A DNA stretch of 35,690 nucleotides from Thermoflexales bacterium (GTDB lineage: Bacteria; Chloroflexota; Anaerolineae; B4-G1; SLSP01), in assembly GCA_007125545.1 (NCBI GenBank), contig SLDA01000587.1, forward strand, positions 1 to 35,690, read 5' to 3'. The translations under genes and the position numbers were made by a program. The notes under the pieces were generated by a model. The model did no database searches. It saw only the letters and a program-made list of their open reading frames with translations, and was not told the DNA's origin. Below are positions 24,463 to 32,652 of this stretch, in pieces. How positions within the stretch are numbered: the stretch's first letter is position 1; each line of letters opens with the position of its first letter.

Positions 24463-25707
24463 TCAGGACGCCTTCAACGGTGTGTTCGTGTGAGCGAGCT
24501 GCGTCTTTGCAGCCCGCAGTGCGGCTTCGACTCGATCCAGCAAGTAGTCGATCTCCTCTTTGTCGATGACTAGGGGCGGCGCGAAGCGTATAATGCTCCC
24601 GTGGGTGTCCTTGACAAGGATGCCCTGCTCTTGAAGTGCTTCCACGATGTGGCGGGCGTGCCCGGCCTCTGGTGTGAGTTCGACGCCGATCAGCAACCCC
24701 TTGCCGCGTATCTCGTGGACAAGTGGGCTTTCCAGGGCCTGCAGTCCCTCCTGCAAGTAGCTGCCTAGTTCGCGTGCTCGCCGGGATAGCTCCTCGTCCA
24801 CAAGAATCCTGAGTGCTTCGCGCGCTACCGCACAGCCCAGCGGATTCCCGCCGAAGGTCGAGCCGTGGCTGCCCGCTCGGAAGAGTGCCAACACCTCACG
24901 TGAGCCCAATACCGCCGATACCGGCAACACACCACCGGAGAGAGCCTTGCCGATCGTGACCAGGTCAGGCTGCACGGCTTCCCAGTCGCAGGCAAACAGC
25001 TGCCCCGTGCGTCCCAGCCCGGTCTGGATCTCATCTGCTACCATAAGGATTTCGTGACGCGTACAGATTTCCCGTACCTCCGCGAGATAACCCTCGGGAG
25101 GGACAATGACCCCGGCTTCACCCTGGATCGGTTCAACCAGAAAACCCGCAGTGTTGGAGGTGATGGCCGCCTCGAGCGCTGCTGCGTCTCCGAAGGGTAT
25201 AATCTTGAAGCCCGGAGTAAAGGGAGCGAATCCGTCACGATAGGACGCTTCCGTCGAGAAGGAGAGAACAGTGATCGTCCGCCCGTGGAAGTTATTGGCG
25301 CACGTGATGATCTCGGCAGCATCCTCCGCGATTCCCTTAATCTGGTATCCCCAGAGGCGTATGGCCTTCAGCGCCGTCTCCACTGCCTCGGCTCCCGAGT
25401 TCATAGGCAGCATCATCTCGAATCCGGTCAGCTCGCAGATCTCCTGAGCCAGCAACGGCAGTTGGTCGTTGCGGAAAGCACGTGAGGTCAAAGTGACGCG
25501 CTTCGCCTGTTCGGTGAGGGTGCGGATGAGGCGCGGATGGCAGTGACCTTGGTTCAGCGCCGAGTAGGCGCTAAGGCAGTCGAGATAACGATTACCCTCG
25601 ACGTCCCAGACCCAGACCCCCTCTCCGCGCTCGATGACGATATCCAGTGGAGCGTAGTTGGGGGCGTTGTACGTGTCCTCAAGCCGAATGTAATCTTGAC
25701 TCTGCAT
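24463..25707 (-). CDS. rocD: Ornithine--oxo-acid aminotransferase
   Basis: PLP-dependent class III aminotransferase that converts ornithine and 2-oxoglutarate to glutamate semialdehyde and glutamate. It has 414 residues. The N-terminus EDTYNAPNYAPLDIVIERGEG is characteristic of ornithine aminotransferases. MNSGAEAVETALK binds PLP phosphate, ADEIQTGLGRTG holds the PLP aspartate (D225), and K254 in TIGKALSGG is the Schiff-base lysine. GSHGSTFGGNPL is the conserved loop. ATG 25707 is chosen over the GTG at 25713 because GTGAGG lies 5-6 nt upstream. A 9-bp inverted repeat covers this ribosome site (25711-25762). Confidence 0.92.
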   Translation of the reverse strand: MQSQDYIRLEDTYNAPNYAPLDIVIERGEGVWVWDVEGNRYLDCLSAYSALNQGHCHPRLIRTLTEQAKRVTLTSRAFRNDQLPLLAQEICELTGFEMMLPMNSGAEAVETALKAIRLWGYQIKGIAEDAAEIITCANNFHGRTITVLSFSTEASYRDGFAPFTPGFKIIPFGDAAALEAAITSNTAGFLVEPIQGEAGVIVPPEGYLAEVREICTRHEILMVADEIQTGLGRTGQLFACDWEAVQPDLVTIGKALSGGVLPVSAVLGSREVLALFRAGSHGSTFGGNPLGCAVAREALRILVDEELSRRARELGSYLQEGLQALESPLVHEIRGKGLLIGVELTPEAGHARHIVEALQEQGILVKDTHGSIIRFAPPLVIDKEEIDYLLDRVEAALRAAKTQLAHTNTPLKAS

Positions 25708-25710
25708 AAA

Positions 25711-25762
25711 CACCTCACGCTTCTTGATAGTAGTCCTGTTACACTACCATATTCGTGAGGTG
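25711..25762 (-). promoter_or_regulatory. Inverted repeat covering the rocD ribosome binding site
   Basis: CACCTCACG (25711-25719) and CGTGAGGTG (25754-25762) are perfect 9-bp inverted arms 34 nt apart. On the minus strand the proximal arm is the rocD Shine-Dalgarno sequence. A possible promoter, TTGAGA (25769-25764) and TAGTGT (25746-25741) with a 17-nt spacer, overlaps the distal arm. The element may be an operator or, if transcription starts upstream, an RNA hairpin hiding the ribosome site. Confidence 0.5.
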
Positions 25763-25826
25763 CTCTCAAGTGATGCTTATCCCCGAACATCAGGAGAATG
25801 GCGGAACCCTGGCCGCGCCCAGTCAC

Positions 25827-26591
25827 TCACACCATATTGTAGCCACCATCGACGACCATGCACTCGCCCAAAACGAAAGAGGACTCTTCCGATGCCAGGA
25901 AAAGGACGGCTGCCGCGATCTCTTGCGGATCTGCGAGGCGACCGAGAGTGACCATACCGTGGATCGCCTTAACGTACTCAGGCTGCGTCTGTCGTAGGAG
26001 CTTCGAGAGGGTGGTCTCTGTCGGGCCAGGGCAGATACAGTTGACGCGGATATTGTGGCTGGCCATATCCGCAGCTAGGGATCGAGTGAGCGAGACGACG
26101 CCGGCTTTGGCGACGCCGTAGATGACCGAGCCGGGCCACGGGTGAATTCCTGCAATCGATGCGATATTGACAACCCGCCCATACTGCTGTGCAATCATAT
26201 GCGGCAGCACGGCGTGGCAGAAGCGAAGGGTGCTCATAAGATTGAGCTCCAGGAGTTGCCGCCACAGTGCCTCATCCGACTCCAAAAACGGCGTGGGCTG
26301 GTTTCCGCCAACGTTGTTGACGAGGACGTCGATCCGCCCGTACTCGTCGATAATCTCGCCCACCGTCTCACGCACTTGCTGCGGGTCCGTCGCGTCCATC
26401 GTGATCGCAGCCGCCTGCCCCCCACCGTCCACCACCGCGCGCGCAGCCTCCTCGCCATCCTCAACCGATATGTCGAGGATCAGCACGCGGGCGCCCTCCT
26501 CGGCCAATCCGTGGGCGATCGCATTCCCAATACCCAACGCTGCTCCCGTGACCAACGCAACTTGACCTTGAAAACGCTTGTTTCTGTCCAT
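25827..26591 (-). CDS. SDR-family NAD(P)-dependent oxidoreductase
   Basis: Classical SDR of 254 residues. The cofactor motif is TGAALGIG (15-22), followed by D40 at the end of the second strand (NAD preference). VNNVG is at 91-95, and the catalytic residues are S145, Y158 and K162 (YGVAK). CPGPTETTL and the end CMVVDGGYNMV are typical of 3-oxoacyl reductase/glucose dehydrogenase-like members. A longer reading frame exists upstream (to 26696), but ATG 26591 has a GTGGAGG site 6-7 nt before it. It precedes rocD by 119 nt. Substrate unknown; it is only distantly similar to the SDR at 2010-2759. Confidence 0.87.
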   Translation of the reverse strand: MDRNKRFQGQVALVTGAALGIGNAIAHGLAEEGARVLILDISVEDGEEAARAVVDGGGQAAAITMDATDPQQVRETVGEIIDEYGRIDVLVNNVGGNQPTPFLESDEALWRQLLELNLMSTLRFCHAVLPHMIAQQYGRVVNIASIAGIHPWPGSVIYGVAKAGVVSLTRSLAADMASHNIRVNCICPGPTETTLSKLLRQTQPEYVKAIHGMVTLGRLADPQEIAAAVLFLASEESSFVLGECMVVDGGYNMV

Positions 26592-26678
26592 CAGGTTCCT
26601 CCACTCCGTCTTTGAATTGCGCTGATTGTAGATCGCTCTCCACCGTTGCAAAGTTTCGATTCTCCGGCTATTCAAGTA

Positions 26679-26706
26679 TTGACAAATCCATGGCATGTGG
26701 TATCAT
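26679..26706 (+). promoter_or_regulatory. Promoter of tRNA-Asp
   Basis: Perfect -35 TTGACA (26679-26684) and -10 TATCAT (26701-26706), spaced 16 nt, with an extended TGG just before the -10 box (26698-26700). The tRNA begins 12 nt downstream, giving almost no 5' leader. Confidence 0.85.
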
Positions 26707-26718
26707 TCACATCGTCTT

Positions 26719-26794
26719 GGGGGCGTGGTGTAGTGGTTAACATGCCGGCCTGTCAAGCCGGAGATCGCGGGTTCAAGTCCCGTCGCTCCCGCCA
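26719..26794 (+). tRNA. tRNA-Asp (anticodon GUC)
   Basis: A 76-nt cloverleaf. The acceptor arms are GGGGGCG and CGCTCCC with one G-U pair. The D-arm is GTGT/ACAT, the anticodon stem CCGGC/GCCGG around CTGTCAA, and the T-arm GCGGG-TTCAAGT-CCCGT. The discriminator base is G and the CCA is encoded. GTC is at 26752-26754 (position 34), and G73 is the Asp identity base. It is a single tRNA with its own promoter and terminator. Confidence 0.97.
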
Positions 26795-26818
26795 ATCGTA
26801 GTGTCCTATACGACATTA

Positions 26819-26851
26819 AGAGCGCTCTAGCAATAGAGGGCTCTTTTGTTT
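26819..26851 (+). terminator. Rho-independent terminator of tRNA-Asp
   Basis: AGAGCGCTCTA (26819-26829) pairs with TAGAGGGCTCT (26834-26844), with one mismatch, around a GCAA tetraloop. It is followed by TTTGTTT. It starts 25 nt after the tRNA. Confidence 0.85.
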
Positions 26852-26864
26852 CAGGCCTTCATGC

Positions 26865-26899
26865 AAAAAGCCCCGTGGGTGCAGACGCACCCACGGGGC
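26865..26899 (-). terminator. Rho-independent terminator of the activase operon
   Basis: GCCCCGTGGGTGC (26870-26882) and GCACCCACGGGGC (26887-26899) form a perfect 13-bp stem with a 4-nt loop. AAAAA at 26865-26869 becomes the T-tract on the minus strand. It lies 87 nt past the stop of the COG3581-type gene and works against minus-strand transcription entering the tRNA. Confidence 0.92.
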
Positions 26900-26985
26900 G
26901 TGAATGGGCCATTTAACACAAGGCCCAAAGATCCTCAGGATCGTCGGGCTCTTACCACTTGGTGAGATTCATGGTGCCCACCGTG

Positions 26986-28194
26986 TTAAGAACGCGTCTT
27001 CTGGCGTTCGCGAGCCTGGTACATAAACGCCTCAAGTCTCGTATGAATGTTGGTCCCGCCCTGCGCATCGTAGATCACGTCCAGCCAAGGAATATGAGCG
27101 TGGTCGACACGAACAGCTTCCGCCAATCCCATGACGACGATGCCCGGCATACAGCTGAACGGCAGCAGATTGATCACCCCACTCAGACCATGATGAGCGA
27201 AATCGACCGACTTGCCGATGCTAAGGGCCGCTTCCGTTCCCAGGCGCGGCTCGTAATATGGCCGAGTATTCACCATTAACTTAGCAACAGACGTCTCGTG
27301 TGGGAAGGTAAGCTGGCTCTTCACCTGCCTGAGCATTCGTGCCTCGTCGTAATGCTGTATCCATTGTGCCAGCAGCGCCTTAAGCCCATCACCCACCCGG
27401 CGCGCTCTGCGAGCGCGCGATTGCGCGCCCCACAGTGTAAAATAAAACCATTCCAACATCGGCGCAACCCAAACCCTTCCTCCCAGCCGCTCTACGTGGC
27501 GCACAATATCTTGGTTGGTAAACGCATTAGCTCGTAAGTAGATCTCACCGACGATGCCGATCCACGGTCGTGGCTGCGTACGGTCTGTCTCGACGGCGGC
27601 AAACTGTCTTCCGGCCCAGGCCATTGCGTCGACGGCTCGTCTACCACCACCCTCACGAATGGCCTCTAGTAAGCGACGCAGCGCTTCCTCATACGTACGG
27701 TCGGTGACCCCTGGAGCACGTTCGTAGGGTCGGTGCTCGTGGCATAGCTTACGCAGCAGGTCGACGCCGACAATACCTTGCCATGCCAGACGACGAAAAT
27801 GCAATGGCCTTTGCCCAAGGCCCTGATAGCCATTCGCACTGTTGGGTGAAATAATGCGCAATTCATGCAGCCCCGCTTCATCAAACAGCAGGCGCTGTAG
27901 CGTGCGGTATTGACCAAAGCGGCATGGGCCACATGTTGTGGGCATGAAGTAAACCGATGTCGCCGGATCAAAGTCGGGTTGCTGAGCACGGCGAAGTATA
28001 TCTCCCGTAGCCACAAATAGCGGCAAGCACTCGCGCCCCAAGCAGAGTTCGCGCCCAAGCGCCAGCGTCTCTGTATCGGGAGGTGGTAACGTCTCGGCAG
28101 GGATACCTACTGCGTGCAGTGCGGCCTCTAGCGCGAGTGCATGGTCACACATATAGGGTATGTAAACATTCTTGGCAGTCGTCAGCTCGGACAC
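26986..28194 (-). CDS. COG3581-type Cys-rich partner of a 2-hydroxyacyl-CoA dehydratase-like activase
   Basis: About 402 residues, soluble. It looks like the C-terminal part of the large fused activase proteins (COG3581; DUF2229-associated). It begins with VYIPYMCDHALALEAAL, has the Cys pairs ELCLGREC and TTCGPCRFGQYR, and contains FSCMPGIVVMGL. These Cys are candidate Fe-S ligands. Two starts are possible: TTG 28215, overlapping the upstream stop as TTGA, or GTG 28194 with a GGAG site 7 nt upstream. The second is preferred on the ribosome site. It must work with the 991-residue protein encoded just before it. Reaction unknown. Confidence 0.78.
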   Translation of the reverse strand: MSELTTAKNVYIPYMCDHALALEAALHAVGIPAETLPPPDTETLALGRELCLGRECLPLFVATGDILRRAQQPDFDPATSVYFMPTTCGPCRFGQYRTLQRLLFDEAGLHELRIISPNSANGYQGLGQRPLHFRRLAWQGIVGVDLLRKLCHEHRPYERAPGVTDRTYEEALRRLLEAIREGGGRRAVDAMAWAGRQFAAVETDRTQPRPWIGIVGEIYLRANAFTNQDIVRHVERLGGRVWVAPMLEWFYFTLWGAQSRARRARRVGDGLKALLAQWIQHYDEARMLRQVKSQLTFPHETSVAKLMVNTRPYYEPRLGTEAALSIGKSVDFAHHGLSGVINLLPFSCMPGIVVMGLAEAVRVDHAHIPWLDVIYDAQGGTNIHTRLEAFMYQARERQKTRS

Positions 28195-28211
28195 TAGTTT
28201 CTCCAATCTCG

Positions 28212-31187
28212 TCAAGCGGGCAGACTATCGAAAAATGCCTCACATCGCGTGTTCACACCGGCGTCCGCCATGTGGTCATCCAGTTCGAGCTCCAAATAGA
28301 TCTTTCCTGACATCTCCCGACGGAAATAGCTCAGGAGGAAGGAGTCAGGTCCACAGCCAAAGCTCGTTACGTAAATCGCCTGCAGGCGGGGCTCATTGCG
28401 GATAAGGCGCGCGGCCGCCAGTATTTTCTGTCCGCTGTGCCAGTACATATTGTCGAATGGTGTGGAGACATCTACTTTCCCTAACGGAAGACAGTCCATA
28501 GGCACAGGCACAACCCCCATCTTTCTAAGCTTATAGGGTAGGGAGGTGTTGAGACTTGGATCGCAGGTATTGTAAGAACGACCAACCAATACAGCTGTGC
28601 GGTGCCACGTATCAAGATTGGACAAAAACTCTTCCCCGAGGGCACCAAGGTCAGCAGCAAAGGCGCGTTGAGCTTCGCTGGCAGCTTCGGCAGCTTTTCT
28701 GACACGCCGTGACGTAGCACCAAGAGGACGAACCAACTCCGACAGGGAGCGATATGCAAACCGCTTGTCATCTAAGTAAACCGGTCCGCTCAGCACAGAT
28801 ACGCCACGTTCGGCCAAGCCTAGCCCATGAGCGACCAGATGAGGCACGGCTTGTATGAAGGGACAAAGTGTGCTGTTCGCCTGTCCAGGAGTCGAGGTTT
28901 CAGGGGTTACAACCGAGGGCAGGAAGACGAAATCGACGTTTTTTCGCACCAGATCAAGAACATGTCCCTGCATCAGTCTTACGGGAAAGCACGTCTCGGC
29001 GGGGGCGTTTTCCCAGGTGTCGTGAACGGTGCGCGGATTAGTGGCGTCGGACAGCACAACATCCGCGCCGAGTTCGACCAGAAAGCGGTGCCAATAGGGA
29101 AATAGATCATAGAACAGCAACGCCCGCGGAATCCCGATGCGCGGTCGTCCGCTGCCTCCATCTGGCAGTTCATACTCTCGTGTTAGCAGGTCAAGCCGAC
29201 GCATGAATAAGTCTGGTAAGCCTTTCGCCTGGGTCGCCTGATCTTGATCGTATCGATCGCAACGCGCGCCATGGAATTGGGGGCGATCCGACCCAAAGTG
29301 GACCCGCGTGATCTCGCAATGGTTGACACAACCCTGACACTCGAAGCCAATCGTCTCGTAGGTCCGGTCTCGCAGATCAAAGCCGTGGAACCGCGTGCGG
29401 CGATTTGACATGTGCTCGCTGGCAAGGATCGCCGCACCAATGGCTCCTGTGACGTCGTGATGGAGAGGTACTGTGATTTTGGCTTTCGTAAGCTGAGAAA
29501 ACGCGGCAACCACGCCTTCGTTGCTGGCGACACCGCCTTGAAAGAAGACGTTATCTCCCACAGAACGCCCATTCACAACCCGATTCAGGTAGTTCTGGGC
29601 GATGGAGTATGCTAGCCCCGCCGTCAAATCCTCTACGGAGGCACCTTGCTGTTGAGAGTGGACCAAGTTTGACTCCATAAAGACGGTGCAGCGCTCGCCC
29701 AACGAGGCTGGGCTGTCCGATGCGAGCGCCAAGTGCCCGAAATCACGCTCCACGCTAATATCCAGCTTGTCCGCTTGCTCTTCCAGGAAGGAACCCGTCC
29801 CAGCGGCGCATGCTTTGTTCATCGCAAAGTCGATGACGGTGCCTCGCTCCAGACGTATGTACTTGCTATCTTGGCCCCCGATTTCGAAGATCGTATCCAC
29901 AGTTGGATCAACAGCAAGTGCCGCCCGTGCTTGAGAGGTGATCTCGTTGCGTACTACGTCTGCACCCACATAGGCGCCCGTTAGATAGCGCCCTGAACCG
30001 GTGACGCCCACGCCACGTACAAGGATCCGCCCCCCCATCTGCCGTCCAATCTCGTCCAGCCCTTGCCGCACGGCAGCTAGAGGACGACCAGATGTGCGTA
30101 GGTAGCGGCGTGCGATGACGCGTTGTTCTTGATCGATGAGTACCACGTTGGTGCTGATTGACCCGACATCAATGCCCACGTAAACGTTGAGTGGCTCATC
30201 GTCGCTGAGAGCTGTCATTTGGCAGTGATAGGGTGAGCTCATCAAAGTCAAGGGAGGCAATGCAACCCCTCTAGTCGGTGTCTCATCCAGGACTGTGAGC
30301 AAGCGTTCCAGGTCAAAGACTGCTCGCGATCGGTCAATAGCTTCACCGGGCACGTTGTTAGATCTCTCCGGCATCGACTGCTTATCGTCAAGCAGTATTA
30401 ACGCTGTACCCACGGCAGCCATCAACTTATGATGCTCAGGGATGAGCAACCCACCTGATTCAAGGCCTAATACGTCCTCAAAAGCGTGGACCACGGCTTG
30501 ATTGCTGGCGACGCCTCCTTGGAATAGAATCGGGGTGGGAAAGTGCTTGCCGCGGCCGATCAAGCTTTTATAGTTGCGCGCTAGGGCATAGCATAGGCCC
30601 GACAGAATCTCTGGCAGCGGGACGCCTCTCTGTTGTAAGTGGATCATGTCGGTCTTGGCAAAGACCGTACAACGTCCGGCAATGCTGGCCGGCGACTCAG
30701 CCTGCAAGGCTAACTCGGCAAACTCGTGTTCAATGCACACGCCGAGACGCTCAGCCTGTTGATCAAGAAAAGAACCGGTGCCGGCAGCACAGAGCGTATT
30801 CATACGAAAATCCACAAGCACGGCCCGCCCAGTGTGGGGATCGCGGTCGATGAGCAACAGCTTGCTGTCCTGTCCGCCGATCTCGATCACCGTTCTGACG
30901 TGTGGATAGTATTCGTCCACAGCGCGGGTTTGAGCCACCAGCTCATTGACGTGTAGGGCACCTAGCTGATCCGCGATGGGTCCCCCACCCGACCCGGTAA
31001 ACCTCACCGCCATTACGCCAGAGAGTTCTGCATCCCTTTGCAAGCCAAGCAGCATATCAGCCAACGTTTGGCGTGGACGTCCTCTCGCGTGCATGTAGCG
31101 ATAGTTCACCAGTTGCTTGTGCTCATCCAGCATGGCCACCTTGACGGTGGTCGAGCCGACGTCAATTCCCAAATAGTGTCCTGTCAT
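28212..31187 (-). CDS. Large acyl-CoA dehydratase activase: two BadF/HgdC ATPase repeats plus DUF2229 region
   Basis: A 991-residue soluble protein. Two complete ASKHA-type activator domains (about 1-265 and 335-590) each carry GIDVGS (residues 7-12 and 338-343), EIGGQDSK, CAAGTGSF and the GRC/ERCTVF motif. The paired Cys that bridge a [4Fe-4S] cluster in HgdC dimers are present in both (C133/C173 and C460/C500). A Cys-rich DUF2229 region (about 610-991) follows, with a CX2CX3C motif (C617, C620, C624) and further Cys at 643, 733, 775, 875, 899 and 945. It ends LELELDDHMADAGVNTR. Such proteins use ATP to inject low-potential electrons. No dehydratase subunit is nearby, so the substrate is unknown. 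AAGGAT precedes the ATG. Confidence 0.88.
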   Translation of the reverse strand: MTGHYLGIDVGSTTVKVAMLDEHKQLVNYRYMHARGRPRQTLADMLLGLQRDAELSGVMAVRFTGSGGGPIADQLGALHVNELVAQTRAVDEYYPHVRTVIEIGGQDSKLLLIDRDPHTGRAVLVDFRMNTLCAAGTGSFLDQQAERLGVCIEHEFAELALQAESPASIAGRCTVFAKTDMIHLQQRGVPLPEILSGLCYALARNYKSLIGRGKHFPTPILFQGGVASNQAVVHAFEDVLGLESGGLLIPEHHKLMAAVGTALILLDDKQSMPERSNNVPGEAIDRSRAVFDLERLLTVLDETPTRGVALPPLTLMSSPYHCQMTALSDDEPLNVYVGIDVGSISTNVVLIDQEQRVIARRYLRTSGRPLAAVRQGLDEIGRQMGGRILVRGVGVTGSGRYLTGAYVGADVVRNEITSQARAALAVDPTVDTIFEIGGQDSKYIRLERGTVIDFAMNKACAAGTGSFLEEQADKLDISVERDFGHLALASDSPASLGERCTVFMESNLVHSQQQGASVEDLTAGLAYSIAQNYLNRVVNGRSVGDNVFFQGGVASNEGVVAAFSQLTKAKITVPLHHDVTGAIGAAILASEHMSNRRTRFHGFDLRDRTYETIGFECQGCVNHCEITRVHFGSDRPQFHGARCDRYDQDQATQAKGLPDLFMRRLDLLTREYELPDGGSGRPRIGIPRALLFYDLFPYWHRFLVELGADVVLSDATNPRTVHDTWENAPAETCFPVRLMQGHVLDLVRKNVDFVFLPSVVTPETSTPGQANSTLCPFIQAVPHLVAHGLGLAERGVSVLSGPVYLDDKRFAYRSLSELVRPLGATSRRVRKAAEAASEAQRAFAADLGALGEEFLSNLDTWHRTAVLVGRSYNTCDPSLNTSLPYKLRKMGVVPVPMDCLPLGKVDVSTPFDNMYWHSGQKILAAARLIRNEPRLQAIYVTSFGCGPDSFLLSYFRREMSGKIYLELELDDHMADAGVNTRCEAFFDSLPA

Positions 31188-31209
31188 AAGCTATCCTTGG
31201 CTGGCGATA

Positions 31210-31224
31210 ATTCGGTCGCCGAAT
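31210..31224. promoter_or_regulatory. Perfect palindrome upstream of the activase operon
   Basis: ATTCGG-TCG-CCGAAT, a perfect 6-bp inverted repeat around 3 nt, centred about 30 nt before the activase start. A possible minus-strand TTGATT lies just upstream. It is a good candidate operator; the regulator is unknown. Confidence 0.5.
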
Positions 31225-31270
31225 AGACAATCAATCTTTACCTGCTTATAAACTTTCGGACGAAATGCCT

Positions 31271-31378
31271 TTATTCCTCAAACTTCAGCAATCCGTCCAT
31301 CGCGCGCTTCTTACGCCGCAACTCCACCACTTCTGCCGGCAACGCTGTCGCTTGCTCGTCTGTCATAGCCCGCATCAT
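31271..31378 (-). CDS. Possible 35-residue protein or gene remnant
   Basis: A 35-codon frame with two ATG codons at its start. It is charged and helical in look (DEQATALPAEVVELRRKKRAMD, ends LLKFEE). The composition looks protein-like, but there is no clear ribosome site, and the frame continues open a few codons upstream. It may be the tail of a decayed gene. It lies in the promoter region of the activase operon. No family recognised. Confidence 0.2.
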   Translation of the reverse strand: MMRAMTDEQATALPAEVVELRRKKRAMDGLLKFEE

Positions 31379-31564
31379 ACCATACTTCAGGGGCACGCTG
31401 AACAGTTAACTGAGTGCCTGGGTTTGCGTCAAGGCGGAGACGTGCTTCTCAACCGCGAGATGGGCTAGGAAGGCGCGCAGCCCGGCCACGCCCATCTGAC
31501 GGAGCTACACCTTATACTATTGCTGTACAAAGTGTTCAAACATTGACATGCTGCTCAGTTCGTC
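31379..31564. other. Gene-free part of the 418-nt activase/aldo-keto reductase spacer
   Basis: No gene seen. It contains TTGACA at 31543-31548, which could be the -35 box of the aldo/keto reductase promoter, though no -10 box at ideal spacing matches well. Confidence 0.5.
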
Positions 31565-31582
31565 GTACCCTATATACGGTAC
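31565..31582 (+). promoter_or_regulatory. Near-perfect 18-bp palindrome at the aldo/keto reductase promoter
   Basis: GTACCCTATATACGGTAC differs from its own reverse complement only at one symmetric position pair. It lies 24 nt before the start codon and contains TATATA, so it probably overlaps the -10 region. It is a candidate operator. Confidence 0.45.
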
Positions 31583-31605
31583 AGTTAGCTACGGAGGTAT
31601 AGACC

Positions 31606-32514
31606 ATGTCGTTACCAATCAAGACGCTTGGACGCACCGGTTTGAACGTGACGCAACTCGGCTATGGCGCGATGGAGATCCGTGGGAATCGAATCTGGGG
31701 CGGGCGACCGTGTACGCCCGAGCAGGCCGATACGATTCTCAATGCGGTCCTCGATGCAGGGATCAACTTCATTGACACAGCGAACGACTACGGCACCAGT
31801 GAGCTCTTCATCGGGCGCTATCTCGCCGATCGCAGGGATGAGTTCTACTTGGCGACGAAGTGTGGGTGCCACGTCCAGTTCGCCGGCGACCACGATGAAA
31901 CCCCGCACATTTGGACGCGCGAGAATCTTATGCGCAATATCGCTGATTCGCTCCAGAAAATGCAGACTGACTATGTCGACATTCTGCAACTGCATAACCC
32001 GGACGTCGAGATGACCGAGGAAAACCACTTGGTTGATGTCCTGAACGAACTGAGAGATGCGAGCGTGGTCAAATACATCGGTTGCTCATCGACCTCTCCG
32101 CACCTCAAGACCTACATCGATTGGGATGTCTTTGATGTCTTCCAGATACCCTATTCTGCGCTCGAACGCCGACACGAAAATCTCATCACCGCGGCCGGTG
32201 AGGCTGGGGCCGGCGTCATCATTCGTGGCGGGGTGGCACGCGGTGAACCGGGCAGCGGCCTTGGCAGTCAAGATCGCTGGGAAGTCTTCGAAGCCGCGGA
32301 TCTCGATGAACTGCGCGAAGCGGGTGAGAGCCGGACCGCCTTCCTGCTTCGTTTCACGCTCAGCCATCCGCATTGCCACACGACTATCGTCGGGACGATG
32401 AACCCCGACCACCTGCGCGATAACGTCGAAGTCGCCGGCAAAGGTGGGTTGCCGGCGGATGTCTATGCTGAAGCGAAGAGACGCCTGGACGACGCAGGGC
32501 ACCGTCCCGAATAG
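31606..32514 (+). CDS. Aldo/keto reductase
   Basis: TIM-barrel NAD(P)H-dependent oxidoreductase of 302 residues. The catalytic tetrad is complete: D57 and Y62 in FIDTANDYG, K85 in LATKCG and H130 in LQLHN. The usual start LGRTGLNVTQLGYGAMEI is present, and FTLSHPHCHTTIVGT is the phosphate-binding region. The ribosome site CGGAGG is 8 nt before the ATG. The gene is alone, divergent from the activase operon, and followed by a terminator. Substrate unknown. Confidence 0.93.
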   Translation: MSLPIKTLGRTGLNVTQLGYGAMEIRGNRIWGGRPCTPEQADTILNAVLDAGINFIDTANDYGTSELFIGRYLADRRDEFYLATKCGCHVQFAGDHDETPHIWTRENLMRNIADSLQKMQTDYVDILQLHNPDVEMTEENHLVDVLNELRDASVVKYIGCSSTSPHLKTYIDWDVFDVFQIPYSALERRHENLITAAGEAGAGVIIRGGVARGEPGSGLGSQDRWEVFEAADLDELREAGESRTAFLLRFTLSHPHCHTTIVGTMNPDHLRDNVEVAGKGGLPADVYAEAKRRLDDAGHRPE

Positions 32515-32618
32515 CATAAGCGTTGTCCTGGCTGAGTGATCGGCCATCTAGACTGTGCTCGCGGAAGCCGGCCTACGGTATCTGATCGTCTTGGCTATTC
32601 CGGCGAACACTAACGCAG

Positions 32619-32652
32619 GAAGAGCTCTCCAGTGTTGGAGAGCTCTTCTTTA
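32619..32652 (+). terminator. Terminator after the aldo/keto reductase
   Basis: GAAGAGCTCTCCA (32619-32631) and TGGAGAGCTCTTC (32636-32648) form a perfect 13-bp stem with a GTGT loop, followed by TTTAT. It lies about 105 nt past the stop. Confidence 0.8.

Noticed and set aside
24463-25707. Link between rocD and ornithine in the peptidoglycan of some Chloroflexota
   Set aside because: The enzyme normally breaks ornithine down, it is on the opposite strand from the wall cluster, and nothing in the sequence ties it to MurE substrate supply.
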